Part shown: positions 15,102 through 17,162 of the stretch, one piece after another
How positions within the stretch are numbered: position 1 is the first letter of the stretch
Layout of the letters: the number at the start of each line of letters is the position of its first letter
Notes under the pieces: model-generated
Told to the model about the DNA's origin: nothing
The model's input: the letters and a program-made list of their open reading frames with translations, nothing else
Database searches by the model: none
From: OMOG01 sp041485845
Lineage (GTDB): Bacteria > Acidobacteriota > Terriglobia > Bryobacterales > Bryobacteraceae
Length of the DNA: 17,162 nt
Assembly (NCBI GenBank): GCA_041485845.1
Contig: JBGPKH010000125.1
Span: forward strand, 1-17,162
Reading direction: 5' to 3'
Position numbers and translations under genes: made by a program

Positions 15102-16016
15102 CTACTTCTCCCCTGTCCCCAGCACCGTCTCGAAATGCGGCGCCTCCGGCTCGCGATACACCACCGCCGTCTCCACGTTCCGGAACCCCGCGCCTTTCAA
15201 GTATTTCTGGATCTCCAACTCCGTGAACCCCAGCCACAGGTCCGCATACATCTCGCGCGCCTCTTCGAAATGGTGCCGGTTCAAATCCAGCACCGCGATC
15301 CGCCCGCCGGGCTTGACGATGCGATGCGCTTCCGCGATGGCCCGCTCGGGATGCACGGCGTGATGCAGCGCCTGGCTGAGGAACGCCAGGTCCACCGTCG
15401 CGCTGCGGATCGGCACGTCCTCCAGATCGCCCAGCCGGTACTCCAGATTCCCGATGCCGTGTTTCTTCGCCAGCTCCGCGCCGAACTCCACCATCTTTTC
15501 GGAATTGTCGATGGCGATCACCTTCTTCGCGCGTTGCGCCATCAACTGTGAGATCGTTCCTTCCCCCGCCCCCAGGTCCGCGATCACCATCGGCGGCATC
15601 AGCTTCAGCAGCGCCTCCGCGATCCCTTTCCACGACCGCCCCGGCACGTACTGCCGCCCGAACTTTCCCGCCAGCTCGTCGAAGTAGCGCCGCATCTTGT
15701 CCTGCCTTTTGCGCAAGGCCAGACGCAGCGCCTCGCGGTCGGGCTCCGCCTCGGGCACCTCGTGGACCGCCTGCCGCAGCAGCCGCATCAACTCCGGCGG
15801 CGCCGACAACCGGTAAAACGCGTTCTTCCCCGTACGCCGGTCGTCCACCAGCCCGGCCTGCTTCAACTGCGCCAGGTGCGTGGAAATCTGGCTTTGTCCC
15901 TTGGCCAGGACCTCCTGGAGCTCCGCCACCGACAGCTCTTCCTGTTCGAGAAGTAACAGGATTCGCAGGCGGTTCGGGTCCGCCGCCAAGCGCAGCGATT
16001 TCAGGATTGACGCCAT
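15102..16016 (-). CDS. ArsR-family regulator fused to SAM-dependent methyltransferase domain (SahR-like)
   Basis: This 304-residue protein has an N-terminal ArsR winged helix (residues ~5-75; recognition region KGQSQISTHLAQLKQAGLVD and wing RRTGKNAFYRL). It lacks the metal-binding ELCVCDL motif of arsenic sensors. A linker with charged helix (~85-118) joins a class I methyltransferase domain. Motif I is VIADLGAGEGT (144-154), the ribose-binding acid is in KVIAIDNSEKM, and DLAFLSQALHHAVHPERAI and HRIVKPGGRIAVLDL follow. Divergent placement beside ahcY matches what is known of SahR regulators in Proteobacteria, ArsR proteins with such a domain that sense S-adenosylhomocysteine. I infer the domain here serves as a SAM/SAH sensor rather than, or as well as, an enzyme. 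The ATG at 16016 fits the start of the winged helix. Confidence 0.88.
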   Translation of the reverse strand: MASILKSLRLAADPNRLRILLLLEQEELSVAELQEVLAKGQSQISTHLAQLKQAGLVDDRRTGKNAFYRLSAPPELMRLLRQAVHEVPEAEPDREALRLALRKRQDKMRRYFDELAGKFGRQYVPGRSWKGIAEALLKLMPPMVIADLGAGEGTISQLMAQRAKKVIAIDNSEKMVEFGAELAKKHGIGNLEYRLGDLEDVPIRSATVDLAFLSQALHHAVHPERAIAEAHRIVKPGGRIAVLDLNRHHFEEAREMYADLWLGFTELEIQKYLKGAGFRNVETAVVYREPEAPHFETVLGTGEK

Positions 16017-16073
16017 ACGCTAGAGTAGTCTAATATCAATCTATCAAGATTTATCGATGCGAGGAAGATAAAA
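16017..16073. promoter_or_regulatory. Divergent control region of the ArsR-methyltransferase gene and ahcY
   Basis: This 57-base spacer is clearly AT-richer than its surroundings. It holds three copies of TATCRA on the plus strand (TATCAA 16034-16039, TATCAA 16042-16047, TATCGA 16052-16057) and an inverted repeat AATCT-ATCA-AGATT (16038-16051). These are plausible operator elements for the ArsR-type regulator. GAGGAAG (16061-16067) is the ahcY ribosome-binding site, seven bases from its ATG. Promoter boxes must overlap the operator because there is no other room, which would favour repression. Confidence 0.6.
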
Positions 16074-17162
16074 ATGGGCACCGCAACGCAGAACCAGACC
16101 GTCACCGGCTTCAAAGTCGCCGACCTTTCCCTGGCCGGCTGGGGCCGCAAGGAAATCTCCATCGCCGAGTACGAAATGCCCGGCCTCATGGCCATCCGGC
16201 GCAAGTACGCCGCGGAGAAGCCGCTGGCCGGCGTGCGCGTCACCGGCTCGCTCCACATGACCATCCAGACCGCGGTGCTCATCGAGACCCTGGCCGACCT
16301 CGGGGCCTCCGTCCGCTGGGCAAGCTGCAACATCTTCTCCACCCAGGACCACGCCGCCGCCGCCATCGCCGCCACCGGCGTGCCCGTCTTCGCGTGGAAG
16401 GGCGAGACCCTCGAAGACTACTGGTGGTGCACTTACCAGGCGCTGAGCCATGCCGGCGGCAAAGGCCCGCAGCTCATCGTCGATGACGGCGGCGATGCCA
16501 CGCTCCTCATCCACAAAGGATACGAGCTCGAAGAGGGCAGCGACTGGGTCAATACCGCTTTCGCCAGCCACGAAGAGAAGGTGATCAAGGACCTCCTGAA
16601 GCAGGTTCACGCCGAAAATCCCGGGCGCTGGCACGAAGTGGTGAAGGAATGGCGCGGCGTCTCCGAAGAGACCACCACCGGCGTGCACCGCCTCTACAAG
16701 ATGCACGAAGCCGGCAAGCTTCTGGTCCCCGCCATCAACGTCAACGACTCCGTGACAAAATCCAAGTTCGACAATCTCTACGGCTGCCGCGAATCGCTGG
16801 CCGACGGCATCAAGCGCGCCACCGACGTCATGGTGGCCGGCAAGGTCGCGGTGGTCTGCGGCTACGGCGACGTCGGCAAGGGCTCGTCGCACTCCCTGCG
16901 CGGCATGGGCGCGCGCGTGGTGGTCACCGAGATCGACCCCATCAACGCCCTGCAGGCCGCCATGGAAGGCTTCGAAGTCACCACCATCGAGGACACGCTC
17001 GGCCGCGGCGACATCTATGTCACCTGCACCGGCAACCTGGACATCATCACCTTCGAGCACATGCAGCACATGAAGGACCAGGCCATCGTCTGCAACATCG
17101 GACACTTCGATAACGAGATTCAAGTGGACCGCCTAAACTCGGCGCCCGGCGTCCAGAAGACC
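16074..17162 (+). CDS. ahcY: S-adenosylhomocysteinase, cut by the window end
   Basis: The first 363 residues are present; the family is usually ~430-480 long, so about 100 residues lie beyond the window. The enzyme splits S-adenosylhomocysteine into adenosine and homocysteine with bound NAD, removing the product inhibitor of methyltransferases. Visible signatures are HMTIQTAVLIETL, SCNIFSTQDHAAAAI, the catalytic DDGGD, EETTTGVHRLY, NVNDSVTKSKFDNLYGCRES with the catalytic K and D, and the NAD-binding VCGYGDVGKGSSHSLRGMGA followed by VTEIDP. A ~40-residue insertion (EEGSDWVNTAFASHEEK to RWHEVVKEW) marks the long bacterial/plant form. The ATG at 16074 is supported by GAGGAAG upstream. The neighbouring ArsR-methyltransferase is its likely regulator. 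Confidence 0.97.
   Translation, partial: MGTATQNQTVTGFKVADLSLAGWGRKEISIAEYEMPGLMAIRRKYAAEKPLAGVRVTGSLHMTIQTAVLIETLADLGASVRWASCNIFSTQDHAAAAIAATGVPVFAWKGETLEDYWWCTYQALSHAGGKGPQLIVDDGGDATLLIHKGYELEEGSDWVNTAFASHEEKVIKDLLKQVHAENPGRWHEVVKEWRGVSEETTTGVHRLYKMHEAGKLLVPAINVNDSVTKSKFDNLYGCRESLADGIKRATDVMVAGKVAVVCGYGDVGKGSSHSLRGMGARVVVTEIDPINALQAAMEGFEVTTIEDTLGRGDIYVTCTGNLDIITFEHMQHMKDQAIVCNIGHFDNEIQVDRLNSAPGVQKT

Noticed and set aside
16044..17123. 359-residue minus-strand open frame across ahcY
   Set aside because: It is a shadow of the strongly conserved ahcY coding frame and also covers the divergent control region.

Overview
The window reads as a stretch of chromosome from a GC-rich Acidobacteriota bacterium, probably near Solibacter/Bryobacter. 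This placement is inference from gene style, not from a marker gene: a CRTAC1-type FG-GAP/ASPIC protein, a TolB-like secreted propeller, a carboxy-terminal remnant of an Oar-like TonB receptor, and an NHL propeller gene. Most genes are ordinary housekeeping or secreted-protein genes. I see no CRISPR array, intact defence cassette, rRNA or tRNA. Bases 1-112 hold nothing I can name.

Left part (113-6173). Two secreted proteins lie on the minus strand: a double-thioredoxin protein (start 2891) and, 7 bases further on, a lectin-like/TolB propeller protein (start 1705). Immediately upstream of the thioredoxin gene, 2918-3055 encodes only the last ~46 residues of a TonB-dependent receptor, so this pair seems to have lost its receptor partner. 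The plus strand then carries a 590-residue CRTAC1-family calcium-binding repeat protein. It converges on a Tat-exported bicupin of the oxalate decarboxylase family.

Middle part (6255-11886). A minus-strand series runs rpiB, glyA, a family-4 glycosyltransferase and an EamA permease. The last three are separated by only 2 and 4 bases and look translationally coupled. A G-rich repeat between rpiB and glyA supplies the last codons of rpiB. proS for bacterial prolyl-tRNA synthetase is divergent from rpiB.

Right part (11888-15023). This is a gene graveyard around one intact gene. An NHL propeller gene carries three frameshifts and then runs in frame into a DUF3991/TOPRIM fragment of the kind found on conjugative or integrative elements. 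Next comes a broken ParE toxin gene with its middle missing. After that lie an intact creatininase-family gene on the minus strand and, divergent from it, the carboxy-terminal half of an amidohydrolase with a further frameshift. I infer insertion and decay of a mobile element.

Right end (15102-17162). An ArsR-type regulator fused to a SAM-dependent methyltransferase domain is divergent from ahcY (S-adenosylhomocysteinase, cut by the window end). The 57-base spacer carries repeated TATCRA motifs and a short palindrome. The arrangement matches the SahR type of control, in which SAM/SAH balance regulates the SAH recycling gene.
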